A DNA stretch of 64,000 nt from Cristatella mucedo (GCA_009760855.2 WPIO01000029.1:1671001-1735000); one strand, 5' to 3'. Shown: positions 1-23,664, numbered from the stretch's first letter. Numbers and translations are program-made. Notes: generated by a model from the letters alone, not told the origin.

Positions 1-269
1 CTGGTTCAGGAAGCTACTTTCAAGAGTCCTTTTGGTTTCAAAATACAGCCATCAGACCTGTGCAAACAAAAAACAGCAAGTAGCAGCTCTAGTTGCAGAA
101 CAACCTTAACTTCACGGTCAATTTATAATCCGAATAACACATCACTATAAGGGCAAATTAATTTTACAGTTTCAGGTCTCCAAAGCTAATGAAGAGTAGC
201 TGCCACTCTAACCTGTTCAACTTGAAATATGCTTTGCTACTAGAGCATACAAATGCCACTTGTAAGTTA

Positions 270-385
270 TAATGATAATAATAATAATAATACATTCGAT
301 ATAGCGCCCTCAGAGAACTCGATCTCTTTCTAGGCACTTTACAGATGCTGCAAAGGAAGCACGATCGAGTGGTTAGTGGTAGCAG
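270..385 (-). mobile_element. solitary LINE-1 hairpin tail with ATT repeats
   Basis: On the minus strand the core AAAGTGCCTAGAAAGAGAT and the paired TCTCTGAGGGCGC are followed by an ATT run. No coding part is attached, so this is an extreme 5' truncation. Confidence 0.7.
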
Positions 386-597
386 CTTTTTTCTGCCATG
401 AAGCACGGTGCAACAGATCCTTTCTGTTGATTTGGTGATCACAGATGAGCATTTGACGTATCCAAATCTTTTTATCAAATCATCCAAAGATTACTAGAAA
501 TCGGTAGGTTAATTCAAGGTGTTGAGATGCACACGTCTAAGCAAAGGGCAATGACCACATACTTTTGTACAGCACCCCAGTGGACCTGTCTTTTTTA

Positions 598-745
598 CTG
601 TATGCTTTGCTTACCTCTGAAAGATTGAGTGAGCGTTACTAACAGGGGGGCTACTAACCAGCGACCGAGAGTCTTAGGAGTGCTTTTGCATGTTTGTCTT
701 AGCATGATAATTGTGTGCTTCTGCATGCCAGCCTGGGAAGGGTAC
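598..745 (+). mobile_element. LINE-1 family 3' UTR fragment
   Basis: The phrases ctactaaccag, cttttgcatg, gtcttagcatga and cttctgcatgcc recur in the 3' UTRs near 22300-22460 and 62020-62150. It is decayed and lacks coding sequence. Confidence 0.5.
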
Positions 746-1657
746 AATGATTTTCATAAAATACTGGTAATTGCTTCCACAGCAGTGAGTGGTTAAGCAC
801 ATGAATAGACTGACTTCTCACATGGTGCTATATAGAAGACATTACGTTAGGACCTTTCTGTAAGCATACCCTTCATCGGCCGATTTTCTATACTTACAGG
901 AAGGTTATGCTTGAAGGCTCGACTAGCAGTAGTATCAATGCCCCCTTCCACCCAAAACTTACAGGAATAGGCAATGTACTGATTAAGTTCAACGTGAGAC
1001 ACACACACACACACACAGTGTTCGAGTGCTGCCTGTTTTGGGCTCAAGATCCTTAAGCAGTCACGATCAGAGACAGATTTGCCGTTCAGCATCCTACATT
1101 TAGAGTAGTCGGAAAGGGCACTACCGCCGGATGCCTTGCAGTTGATGTGGACAGACTTTAAAAAATTGAAACCGCCTACGCATAATTACAGCCGTTATGC
1201 TCGGTTTTTCTTGCATTTTTATTCACCCATATGGTTTCATAGACTATTAACATCCATCATTGTACTCACAACATTGGTTGGGCCCTGGCAGAGGTATCAG
1301 TGTGTCTGCACCCAGCTTTGCACTGTCTCAGCAGACATTTAAGTGACAAAACTAGCAAAAGATTCGCTGAAGAAACTGTTTTAATAGCCAGCTTAAGAAC
1401 AAAGAATACAGGTTGGAAAATATCCGGATGAGAGCCAGTGGCAGACGTGGAAACCTGTTAGTTCAGGCAGAGCTAGATGACGATTCGGGAGACCTAGCTT
1501 GCTATGGTGACAGCTGCTAGTTACATGACAACTCGAGCAGAACTTTCTGCATGCTGTTCTCAGGAACTATCAAATAATGAAGGAAAACAATTTCCTGCAC
1601 CGAAAATTTGATAAAGCATACGAATAACGCATGCTACGTATCGTTGCGCATGTATGA
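746..1657. other. no gene recognised
   Basis: Only a short AC run (about 1000-1017) was seen. This stretch lies downstream of the last ANKRD exon found here and may be intron. Confidence 0.5.
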
Positions 1658-1772
1658 TAATAATAATAATAATAATAATAATTCACTTGATAAAGCGCCC
1701 TCAGAGAACTTAATCTCTCTCTAGGTGCTTTACATTTGCTGTAAAGTGAAATGCAATTGATTCTGTTTTGCC
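1658..1772 (-). mobile_element. solitary LINE-1 hairpin tail
   Basis: AAAGCACCTAGAGAGAGAT, TTCTCTGAGGGCGCTTTATC and an ATT run read on the minus strand. An unrelated ATT run lies at 1958-1984. Confidence 0.7.
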
Positions 1773-2187
1773 TCGCCGTTGATGAAAAAAGCAAAACTTC
1801 AATTTAATCATAAGTTCAAAAAATGTATGCTTGCATGCGTCAGATGAGGTTATGCATTGAACCCGGCAAGAAATGGTTAGCTTAACAAGGCTCTATGCAT
1901 ACATATAGGTAATGCATAAAAAAAATGAATGCATAGAGGTTCAACTGTATTACTAGCATTATTATTATTATTATTATTATTATTGTGGATTTCAGCAGTC
2001 ACGCCGATACCCATTCCGAAGGTACACCCGACATCTTCACATGCACGTGGGCAATATAGTTTCAATCAATGAGGTAATACAATACTGCCGGCTGCTACCG
2101 ACACCAGCATGCTATGCCAACACCACTCACCAATCCGACCGCACAGGGTATAGCACTTCTGAGCGCACACCCAAGCACACGCACGAG

Positions 2188-2189
<2 letters not shown>

Positions 2190-2226
<37 letters not shown>

Positions 2227-2239
2227 AAGCACACGCACG

Positions 2240-2278
<39 letters not shown>

Positions 2279-2294
2279 CACGTGCACACACACA
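2190..2294. repeat. AC/TG microsatellite
   Basis: Interrupted (AC)n with ccaagcacacgcacgag interruptions. It lies about 155 nt downstream of the proposed exon 4 donor and is transcribed as UG repeats in ANKRD pre-mRNA. Confidence 0.95.
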
Positions 2295-2448
2295 ATATGT
2301 ATACACGAGCACGTACATCAACACATGCATGCACAGCTATGCTGCAGCTTGGCACTGAGAGGATGCTTGCAGTGACAAACACGGCTCGCGTGCCGCTGGG
2401 ACGGCAAGATGCTGCAGAGCTGGCGGCGCATCGCTAGCAGCATCGCAC

Positions 2449-13293
<10,845 letters not shown>

Positions 13294-13536
13294 TGGGAGC
13301 CTCTATTTCCTGCAACATCAACAAGGACGCTTGCTACAAGCGGCAGCAGCAGCAGGGAGATCTGATGAACAGTCAGGTTGACAAGCCGGCTAGCATGGGC
13401 GCAGAGTGATTTTGTCAAAGCAGGGGGGTGTCTGGCAGGACATAGGACACAGTCACGTCAGAGGACCACCTTTCTTGTACAAAGGCCCCCCCAGAAGGGC
13501 TGAGGCATCCTGCTAGTCCTACCCCATATGTACTGA

Positions 13537-14780
13537 AATCAGATACATGTTCATGCAAAATGACCTGCTTGCTGGCCGGTGGTACATAAGCATAGCACCC
13601 TTAAAAGCCTAAAGAGCTTGGGTTAATCATTTACGGATTCGGTAGTGCTCTTCAATAAATTCACCCCTAATCAAAATCTCGACCAAACCTAGTAGGATAT
13701 ATGCTGCAGGGGCATGGCTACTTGTACGTGCTTAACCCTGACCTTGGCCTGCCCCTTCGGTCGGTCCGAATGGGGCTTCAGCCCTCACCAGCACCCTGTC
13801 GGTGAGCTCATATGTGTAAGACATTTGTTTGTACTATTTGGAGAACTTTATTAATTGTATGGCTAGTGCTCGTACTGCATATCACGACAGCCATTTAGAT
13901 GTGGTGGCCTAATGTTTAACCTTCCCAAATGACCTCACGAATGGCAAGAAGATAGCAATGAACTTCTAACCTTTTCGGCCTTTAGTCCAAATCAGTCTCC
14001 AATGAGTACTGCTGCACATGTATAACCACCTTCTCAGGAATGCTGACTTAGTCAAAGTCTTTAAGTTCTGCTAGAGTTCCTATGTATATAGTTTCGATTG
14101 GGCATTAATGGCTCTACACTGGAATGGTATGGGTTCTATCTCAGAGAATTTCAAAGTCTTGATGTCTGTCATCAGATGAACCTTTAATGCATGGGCTACC
14201 CCAGTGATCTGTTCTAAGTTTACTTCTTTTCATGATTTATTCATACCTTGATGATATGATCGCCAAGCACAATAATAGTCTTTTATTTGTATTAAAATGA
14301 GACAGCTGTACCTGTATTTTGATCTGCACTATCCTCCAGCATGTCGAAAACTCTCTCAACTCCCTTGTAGCATATATTGCTGACACTTGCACTTGAATGA
14401 AAGCAAACCTTATCAAATTGAATGATGATTTATGGACACACCTTGTGTTACTCAAAAACAGAAATGCCTGACCGTCGAAGTGGGTTCGGACAGCCTATCT
14501 GATGTAGCTTCAGTGTGCAATCTTGGTGCCGAGTTCCAAAAATGACCTTTTACTAGGTGACTTGATCAGCTCTATGGTTAAGTCTGCCTACCTTCAGCTC
14601 CGTACCTTGCAAAAATGTGAGATTACTCAGCCTAGGAGGTCCGGTGTATTTGAGTGCAGCCACTGGGTACAAAATGCCGATAGCAGTAGGGCTTCGCCTA
14701 TTCCCTGTGCCTTATGTTAAGGGTTGCAACGGCTGTTGGCTGCCCCCATCACGAGGATCGCTTCACGGGGCAATATTACA
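13537..14780 (+). repeat. left arm of a 1,244-bp inverted repeat
   Basis: Every position x pairs with 33691 minus x in the arm 18911-20154. All segments compared base by base (three 60-bp blocks and both ends) were identical, and open frames in the arms translate identically. The match stops sharply at both ends. The plus strand carries a decayed LINE-1: ttctatctcagag, gatcgccaagcacaat, and ctaggtgacttgatcagctc correspond to the LSYLSG, IAKHN and LDDHISS parts of the RT ORF. Confidence 0.92.
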
Positions 14781-15062
14781 CGACTGCCTTAAACAGGGAG
14801 TCGATGAGATGCTGAGGGTAGTAGTTGTCGGCTGAAGCTGCAGATGTTACAAATGCTTGAAATCAGCAGCTCGGCACGTGGGTGTACCCCCCCCCCACCT
14901 AGGCAGGCATGTGTGCACATGGCAACCAAATGCATGCTCCAGCCAGCCACAGCTGCAAGACCACGAAGAGAAAACAGCAGCCCACAGAAAGCAAACCTGC
15001 TGTGAGAGAACAAAGGTCATGGACAGTACAATGACCGCTGTCTGTTGGGAGGTTGCACTCAC

Positions 15063-15119
15063 TCGCATGCGTTCACACACATACACACAGACACACACAC
15101 ATACACAGACAGACAGACA

Positions 15120-15164
<45 letters not shown>

Positions 15165-15177
15165 ACACACACACGTG
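15063..15177. repeat. AC/TG and AGAC microsatellite
   Basis: (AC)n with an acagacagacagacag segment, in the spacer of the inverted repeat. Confidence 0.95.
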
Positions 15178-15319
15178 TGTACGCACACATGTGCTTCGCA
15201 AGCTACCCAAATTAACAAGTTACTAGGAGCATGCATTCAGATATCCTTGGCGATGGACAGGGTTGAAAGAACCTGTGATGTCATAATGTCGTTGTCAGAC
15301 TGCCTACTGTCAGTGCTTA

Positions 15320-15400
15320 TAATAATAATAATAGTAATAACTCATTTGCTATAGCGCCCTCAGAGAACTCAATTTCTTTCTAGACACTTTACATTCAAGT
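15320..15400 (-). mobile_element. solitary LINE-1 hairpin tail
   Basis: ATT-type run, then tatagcgccctcagagaact and ttctttctagacactttaca, the reverse complement of the tail. Confidence 0.7.
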
Positions 15401-15489
15401 ATATAATCATCTTAGTACCGATGCCTTAGCTACTCAGCAACCTCAGACTAGTTCATCAATGACGATAAAAACTTACTAGTTTTATTAGT

Positions 15490-16510
15490 TATGCGCAAAC
15501 CAAGTGAGACTAAAACTGGAAAGATTAACGCTCAAAATCAGCTCTTCCAGCATATCTCCTGTTGCCTCTAAATGTAATCTAGGCATCCTGTTCCAAAGTG
15601 ATCGTACACTACATGACCACATCAGCTCCACAATCAAGTCTGCCTACTTTCAACTGCTGAACACTGCTAAAATCCGGACTTGCTTAGACAGGGATACTAC
15701 ATCCAAATTGGTCCATGCATTTGTAACATCCCATCTCGACTTCTGTAACTCACTGCTTGGTGGTCTATCACCTTGCAACAATCAAGGGCTTACACTTGCT
15801 GCAAAATTCTTCAGCTAGGCTTTTCTGTCGTGAGCAGTGCATTTGCCACATCACACCACTCCTCAGCGTCCTGCACTGGCTCCTGGGAAATAAAGCAGCC
15901 TATCGACTTCAAAGTTCTGTCACTTACGTTTAGGTTCCTTCATTCCTTGGCTCCTGCCTACCTATCGGAACTACTCCCCTACCAGGCCAAGCATCGTACA
16001 ATTCACTGTTCAGACTCAAATCGTTTAGCCATACATCGTAGGACTCTCAAAACCTTTTAGGGACCGTTCCTTTAGAGCTTTCTTTATAGAATCTGTAAAG
16101 TGCCTAGAAAGAGATTCAGTTCTCTGAGGGTGGTATAAAAATGCATTTTTATTATTATCATTATTATTAGTATATGCCCCAAGCGTGGAACTCAACTGCC
16201 GACTGATGCCACGACATGACATTTAAAAAGAAACTTAAAACACATCTGTTTATTATGGCATTTGGTGGACCCATGTGGTTCATCCTTTGTTGGTTTTTGT
16301 AGGCTGACACTGTGATTGCTGCTACTAACCATATTTACATGTTGATCTTGTGCATGACACATCTAACAATGTTATACTTGATGACATTGCGAGTGTTACC
16401 ACTAATCATTTGGTCATGCTTTCTTTACAGCATCGATAAAGTGCCTAGAAAGAGATTAAGTTCTCTTAGAGCGCTATACGAATGTATTATTAATATTATT
16501 ATTATCCCGT
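15490..16510 (+). mobile_element. LINE-1 copy, interrupted by another LINE-1 tail
   Basis: Coding remnants KLERLTLKISSSSISP, SDRTLHDHISSTIKSAYFQL, TSKLVHAFVTSHLDFCNSLL and YLSELLPYQAKHRTI end near 16075. Coding resumes at 16170 with tatgccccaagcgtggaact (YAPKAWNS equivalent), and the 3' UTR and tail end at 16505. One indel and several stops are present. Confidence 0.8.
16075..16170 (+). mobile_element. tail-only LINE-1 insertion nested in LINE-1
   Basis: About 95 bp holding only the hairpin core (aatctgtaaagtgcctagaa) and its ATT run. It splits the host copy between the DRAFSS and YAPKAW codons, where other copies are continuous. Confidence 0.75.
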
Positions 16511-18699
16511 GCAACGGATAAATAAAGCCTTACACAGGCGAGCATGTTGAGAATGCAAACAGCACTCCTTGTGTCTTGCAGTCTGTTGTTCTCCGACAAT
16601 AGATTTAGAGGAAAACATATGAACAGCAACAACTGCTCACTGATGCTCTGCCCACACCTATGAAGCAAATGAAAGGAGACAAACCTTTTGCTGTGGCAGT
16701 GCCGATTAGGCCACCCCTGGGCTTCACTCTCCTCTTTTCTCAATATGTGCAGATGCAAACCTCCAGATTTGTCGTTAGCAATAGTGGCCAATGTAAGGCA
16801 GCGGGTAAAACGCACAAAAGCCACTAAGTAAGATCTTATGGCAATGATAGACACCATTTTGCACTAACATAAAGCTAGGTCACAGTGCAGGCTTTGCTGC
16901 CTTCAAAGGCATGTAAAAAGGGCGGGTTTTTAAAGTCATATTCGAATCGAACAAAAACACGAGATCACACCCCCACCCACTCCGGGAGCTCTCCAGAACG
17001 AGTTCCACGTTGAGGGGAAGAAAGACTGACACAAAACCACCACCATCAGCTGCTCGAAGGAGAGCTAAAGGAGCCGGCTACACAAGAGATGCACTGGCCC
17101 GCCGGCTTCCACTGTCTTCAAAAAGTGCTGCTAGGTTGCAGCCGAAGACGTGCAAGAAGACACGTGAATAAAAGCAGAGTGCAGAAACATGATTTTTTCC
17201 GATCTTTTTCCAATAACAGTAACTATCGAAGTTCGGCAGCTTGGTATGCACAGATCAGCCTCCACGGAGACAGCCACCGCCTCGGTGGGGAGCCTCTCCC
17301 AGGCGAATCCCCGGCAAGGATAAGAGTGGTTAGAGCACTCACACAAGGCCACCACGACATGCCACATTTGTAGATGCATGGCGCAGCAAGTGTGCGACCA
17401 AAGCTTGGCACCTTTTATTAACAGCCAGACAACTGACAAGGAGAGAGCAGCATATAGCTATTAGCAAGGGCAGCCTAGCGCATAGCTGCCCCCCACACGA
17501 TCCTATAGGGAGCCCTTGGGCACTGAGGGTGGCTGGCCACAGATATAGGCTGGTGGGAACCTCGATGACACTGCCACTTCTGATGCCCACAAGTCAATGC
17601 TCAGTTAACAGCAGACAAAAGAAACTGCTTGCATTTGTCTTCCTCTTTAGCAATGCTATGGATAATTTGTGGCGAAGACAGCACTAGATAAATCTGGCTA
17701 TCGTATAGACAGGCATAACACTCGAAAAAAGCATGGTGCCCACATAAGAGCAGCAAACCATGAGTAACAAGCAGGAGTGAGTGGCATCAGTTGGCTTTCA
17801 ATACTAATCTCAGAAAGCAAGCTTAGGATCCCATCGAAAAGTCACAAGTATATCTTTTCTTTCTCTTCTTCTCCTGGGACATTATACAGATGCCTTATTA
17901 TTATTATTATTATTATTGCTCTCCGGACAATAAAATACACTTGAGGATTAGCTCAGTTACACAGAACCATTGTATTGCCTCAAGTCCTACCAAGAAGAAA
18001 GAGCATAGAAAATTGCAAAACCTCCAAAACACTGTAGGAAAGGAAGCCAGGGATATAATTCGTTTGAGATAAACCACAAACGTATGTGTTAAAAACAAAC
18101 AATGCATGATTCAGCAAGGTACTCTATTAGCATTACCTACTACACTGAGACGTCAATCGTAGCAACTCGCGAATGATGGCAAACTAAAATTCAACTGACT
18201 CACTCTGGAACAACAGTTCCGTTCGCTCTGTCTTAACCCTGACAGAGCAGGCTGCGAACTGTGTTCTGTCTAACGTGGGTAAAACGCAGTACAGTGACCA
18301 GCCGGTAATCATTGAAGCCTTAACAAGAACCGATACCTATGCTAACCGAAATGCCCTATCGCCTAGGATTTCGAACTTGCTGGAGCCCGACTGACATAAT
18401 TGAAACAATCCTCCGAAGACATTCTGTGACTGCGTGACCTGGTATAGCTAGAGTCCTTGAACATCGCTGCAGATCTCTCAACACTGGATTTAAACGAAGG
18501 CATTCGATTACTTCTTTACCAGAATGTGTGCTCGACCATAAATGCCCATAACCCTGCCTCCAGCATTAGTAATTCTCCATCCCACACCCCAACAACAGTA
18601 GTTGCATTGGTACACAATCCAATCCTAGCCATAGACTAAAATATCTTAAGTAGGCCTGGATGCCGCTGCCAGGCGGTTCTTTGGCCGTAGCTCGGCCAG
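16511..18699. other. no gene recognised
   Basis: Contains only an ATT run (about 17893-17917). Short open frames show no family motif and no convincing exon. Confidence 0.5.
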
Positions 18700-20154
18700 T
18701 TCTATTAAAGTATTGGTTCCCTAAAAATAATAAAAATTATAGCTTGAGCGATTTCAGCACACATCGGTAGTGAGTTCCGAGCTTGGAAAGCGTACAAATT
18801 CTGAGCACATTTTCCACAAGAGTCTTGGTTCGTTAGAGGCACAGCTAAACAAATTGAGTCAGCAGAGGAGGGGGTAGAATGAAGCCTGATATGAAAGCAT
18901 TGCTGATAGATGTAATATTGCCCCGTGAAGCAATCCTCGTGATGGGGGCGGCCAACAGCCGTTGCAACCCTTAACATAAGGCACAGGGAATAGGCGAAGC
19001 CCTACTGCTATCGGCATTTTGTACCCAGTGGCTGCACTCAAATACACCGGACCTCCTAGGCTGAGTAATCTCACATTTTTGCAAGGTACGGAGCTGAAGG
19101 TAGGCAGACTTAACCATAGAGCTGATCAAGTCACCTAGTAAAAGGTCATTTTTGGAACTCGGCACCAAGATTGCACACTGAAGCTACATCAGATAGGCTG
19201 TCCGAACCCACTTCGACGGTCAGGCATTTCTGTTTTTGAGTAACACAAGGTGTGTCCATAAATCATCATTCAATTTGATAAGGTTTGCTTTCATTCAAGT
19301 GCAAGTGTCAGCAATATATGCTACAAGGGAGTTGAGAGAGTTTTCGACATGCTGGAGGATAGTGCAGATCAAAATACAGGTACAGCTGTCTCATTTTAAT
19401 ACAAATAAAAGACTATTATTGTGCTTGGCGATCATATCATCAAGGTATGAATAAATCATGAAAAGAAGTAAACTTAGAACAGATCACTGGGGTAGCCCAT
19501 GCATTAAAGGTTCATCTGATGACAGACATCAAGACTTTGAAATTCTCTGAGATAGAACCCATACCATTCCAGTGTAGAGCCATTAATGCCCAATCGAAAC
19601 TATATACATAGGAACTCTAGCAGAACTTAAAGACTTTGACTAAGTCAGCATTCCTGAGAAGGTGGTTATACATGTGCAGCAGTACTCATTGGAGACTGAT
19701 TTGGACTAAAGGCCGAAAAGGTTAGAAGTTCATTGCTATCTTCTTGCCATTCGTGAGGTCATTTGGGAAGGTTAAACATTAGGCCACCACATCTAAATGG
19801 CTGTCGTGATATGCAGTACGAGCACTAGCCATACAATTAATAAAGTTCTCCAAATAGTACAAACAAATGTCTTACACATATGAGCTCACCGACAGGGTGC
19901 TGGTGAGGGCTGAAGCCCCATTCGGACCGACCGAAGGGGCAGGCCAAGGTCAGGGTTAAGCACGTACAAGTAGCCATGCCCCTGCAGCATATATCCTACT
20001 AGGTTTGGTCGAGATTTTGATTAGGGGTGAATTTATTGAAGAGCACTACCGAATCCGTAAATGATTAACCCAAGCTCTTTAGGCTTTTAAGGGTGCTATG
20101 CTTATGTACCACCGGCCAGCAAGCAGGTCATTTTGCATGAACATGTATCTGATT
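18700..20154 (-). mobile_element. old decayed LINE-1 copy
   Basis: The minus strand runs from RT remnants (20154 side) through the LDDHISS-equivalent to a 3' part near 18720-18840 recalling NSLPMCAEIAQAI, equivalent to NSLPTCVRTSP. Only 18911-20154 is duplicated in the inverted repeat. The LINE continues past that border here but not at 14780. Confidence 0.6.
18911..20154 (-). repeat. right arm of the 1,244-bp inverted repeat
   Basis: Reverse complement of 13537-14780, with a spacer of 4,130 bp. Because its LINE sequence continues beyond the inner border, this arm is the likely donor. Confidence 0.92.
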
Positions 20155-20639
20155 CTAAATCTAGAACTTCCTTAAATCCACAATGGCCAATGTTAAAAAA
20201 GAACTCTTCGACATGCACTGGCATCAGATCTAGGAATCCTAGCTACTGCTTAAATGGTTCCCTTTACCAATGAGGGCGAAATGAAGCAACAGATGTCGTT
20301 GCCATTGGCTAGTTTCACCCCTACTGTCAGGGAAGCTCCCACGATAGCACAACACAGCCATTCAGTCAAACTTGTGTCTATGTCACCGGCACGGATTGAA
20401 AACCATTCTGACTCAATTTCCGGAGCTAAACTAAGTGATACAGCTCTAAAAGCTGTATCACCTAGTTCGACACTCTACATCGACTGCCAGCTACAAGGTT
20501 CCATTGTTGCATATGCTCGTACTATTGAAGATGTTAGCAAGAATATTGGCAGTTCCCAAGTTATAATCATTCATAATCTTAATCAAGCATACCATCAAGT
20601 ACCAGAAATGTCATAATCTATGGCTTGGACCTTACAAAA

Positions 20640-21866
20640 AGCCATCTAAAAAGATCATTAAGGCGTGAGCGCAACTGAAATTTCCGATATCACTCAACAT
20701 CATTTGACACAATCGAACACCAGATTCTTCTGGAGTGCCTCTCGACATGCCTAGGCATCATCGGCACACTGTTAAAGTGGATTACGTGCTACCTCTGTGA
20801 AAGGTGTCAGTGAGTACATGCAAATGCTTTTGGGTGTACAGGGAGCCCTCACAGCATAGCATACCTCAGAGTTCAGTCTTAGGTCCCCTTTTCACTGTCT
20901 ATACTCTCGCTCTGGCCAATGTCATCGACAAAGACAATCTACTTTCCTTTCTACCGTGAAAACAATCTGCTCTACTATCTTTGCACCGATATTGTGAGCA
21001 TGAGTGTGCACATATTGCTAAACAGCTAACGACTCGGAGCACTCGGAACGAAACCGAACTCAAAAACGTTAATCATCAACTCTGTTCCACAGATGCTAAT
21101 CTAACTGCAGCTTCCGTCGTCTGCGCCCAGGAATGCTGCGCTCCGATTGGCCAGTGCAGTTGCTAGTGCCAGCAGCAGGAACGCTGCGCCTCGATTGTAA
21201 GTCAAGGTCGGGACGGCCCTCCAGCCTAGTACCGGCAGATAACATTTAGGTGCAGCACTGTCGTAGGCTGGGGTATGCATTCTCTATTACGATCTCAACA
21301 CTCTTCTAAGTCTTGATCGAAATTCGACTCACTTCTCTTTCAGCCTGAATAAAACAACAGTCGCACGTGGATGGCCACTACTTCCTGAAGCTTAGAGACG
21401 ATTAGACCAATCTAATAGTTGGGGGCAAGCCTAGCATCACCCTCAAGTTGAAAGACCAGTTCTTCAAGATTCATTCATCTAATTTAACTTCAATGACTTA
21501 TACCAGCAATCTCGGTGTGCTATACCAAAACAACTTGTCATTGGATGAGCACATTTCCTCTGTGGTCAAGTCGGGGTACTTAAAGCTGAGGAATACTGCC
21601 GAAATCCGGGCCTGCTTTGATAAGAGTCCGACAGCTAAACTAGTTCACGTGTTAGTGACATCTGGTTTGGATTATTGCACTTCCCTTTTTCAGGACTCCC
21701 AGCCTGTGCCCTTAATCGAATCAGACTAATGCAAAACTCAGCAGCTTCACGGGTCTGTCTTTAACTTCGTAGCTGCCACATGATACCACTATCGTCTGAG
21801 CTTAACTGCATCAAATAGACTTCAAGATCGCGTCTTTGGCCTACAGGTTGCTTAACTCACTCGGCC
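20640..21866 (+). mobile_element. decayed LINE-1 copy with RT remnants
   Basis: Remnants include catttgacacaatcgaacac (FDTIDH), ttcagtcttaggtccccttt (GSVLGPLF) and an open stretch 21448-21729 with SNLGVLYQNNLSLDEHISSV and AKLVHVLVTSGLDYC. A GC-rich block at about 21120-21240 has no LINE counterpart and may be a further insertion. Confidence 0.7.
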
Positions 21867-22020
21867 TTGGGTCTTTGAGCCAAGGGTTAGGTGCTCACAT
21901 TTCACGACTGAGGTGGGGTATTGGGATCTTGCACCGGGCAATCCTGTATTGACCACAACAGAGGCTTCTGATGGTACATAGATAAGGCTGCAGAATCAGC
22001 CGATCTTTACTTTACTTGCC
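21867..22020 (+). mobile_element. decayed SINE-2 nested in LINE-1
   Basis: ttaggtgctcacatttcacg, gggcaatcctgtattg and ataaggctgcagaatcagcc match SINE-2. It splits the LINE between gttgcttaactcactcgg and gcctgcctatccgacctc (LLHSL / PAYLSDL). Confidence 0.6.
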
Positions 22021-22545
22021 GAAGCCTGCCTATCCGACCTCTTTGTTCCTCCTGCTGTGTGCTCTCACACCACGGCTGCCAGTCGTCCAGCCGTTCCTCA
22101 CTAAATTGAAATCTTTAGGTGATCGGGCCTTTGGTTGGTATAAAGCGAAAGTCTGGAACTCATATCTGCCTTCTTGTCGCTACTTGCATTAACTTTGCAG
22201 CATCTCAGTCTCAGACAAAGACCTATCTGTTCCACTCGTCGTTAAATGAGTATTCCCTGGGACCGGAAAACATATAGTTAGTCTTTCTTTGTTCCTCTGT
22301 GCTTTGCGTGATTGCTTATGCATAATTCAGCGGGCTTGACTCACCAGGGGTCCAGCTAACCACTGGCTCAGAGTGTCTTCTCGTGCGCTCTGTTTGCATG
22401 GTGGTCGAAGAATGATACTATCGTGCTTTTGCATGGTGTCTTAGCATGACTTGCATGCCATTAACCCTTGCTTATTTCTTCACTTGCATCGAGCTTTAAA
22501 GAGTCTGGATATAGATTTTATTCTCCTAGGGCGCTAAAAACGACT
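22021..22545 (+). mobile_element. LINE-1 C-terminus, 3' UTR and tail (continuation)
   Basis: Resumes after the SINE with gtgatcgggcctttggttgg and agtctggaactc (AWNS). A 3' UTR of the same subfamily as 61985-62258 follows, then a decayed hairpin ending ctagggcgctaaaaacgac. Confidence 0.65.
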
Positions 22546-22799
22546 AATTATTGCTTATTCGTGTTTGTCGTTGCTAATCCGCAACAGTTAGCTGCGCCAC
22601 TAGGAATCAGCTCTACCAATCTCTATCAGGCATTTGTGTGGACTAGCATCGCTGCGTGCACTGTATTTCTGAGAGCTATTCGTTCAGAAACCACTATAGC
22701 AGTGCCTATCGCAGACCGCTTTCCCGTTCTATTCATTCGGTTCGGTCTTCGTGTTGCTAGGCAAACTCGACATGCCATCTACTTGCGGCAGCCAGCCTA

Positions 22800-23422
22800 A
22801 CCATCTGCGTGAGTCGATTTACAAAGGGTATAACTAGACGCGCTAAAGTGATCAAATGCCGATCCCGATGTGTCTCCCGCCCTCGGCACATGCGGGTGTG
22901 TCAACAAAGCAGTACTTTCGCTCCCCTCCTCCCCCGCGGTTTCGCGCAAGGTCGCCAGCCGGATTCTCATCGCGCGTGCCCCGCCGAGTGGCTCGCCGCT
23001 TCTAGTACAACATGGAGCGCGTATAACAGCGTCCACGACGGGCTTACCTAGAATTTGGCGCCTGCTGAAACTCGGTGGCGCTAACTCCAGAAGAGCCACC
23101 GACCTCACAGAAGAAGCTGAGGAGCGCACGTAATTGGAAGCGCTGTGACAAGGTCGCCCGTACCCTCTGACACCCGCATGGCTAATAGCCGCAGCCGCGC
23201 TATGTAATTCCGCCGCAGCCGGCAGCGCCCAGCCGTCATCCGCCCTGTGGCTGCCGTTAGCTCACTGTGGCGCAGTAGAGCGTTGGGGGAGGGGTTCGCT
23301 GGTGCTCAAAATGTGGACTCACGACGCTTTTATGCCGACGGGTATGCTACCGAGGCAAGAGCTCGGGCTGCGAACGGGTAGGAGATTTCACCCGGAGTTC
23401 ACCTCTAGAACCTGCAGGCGGT
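22800..23422. other. GC-rich interval, no gene recognised
   Basis: Markedly richer in CpG than its surroundings, with open frames on both strands (about 80-110 codons) but no recognised domain. It could be an unrecognised exon or promoter. Confidence 0.35.
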
Positions 23423-23551
23423 GGTTGTAGGACGTTTCCCCCCCCCCGGACGTTTCCCTCCCCCCCCCGATGGACCCTAGGACATTCCCCCCCGACATTC
23501 CCCCCCGTAGGACATTTCCCCCTATGTTGATGAATGTATAACTAAGAATAC

Positions 23552-23664
<113 letters not shown>

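Noticed and set aside
2041-2382. Thr/His- and Cys/Val-rich frames
   Set aside because: Translations of the AC/TG microsatellite; the same applies at 15063-15177, 57070-57228 and 63871-63929.
14237-14455. duplicated 72-codon protein gene (also at 19236-19454)
   Set aside because: Antisense to decayed LINE RT sequence; it is identical only because it lies in the inverted repeat.
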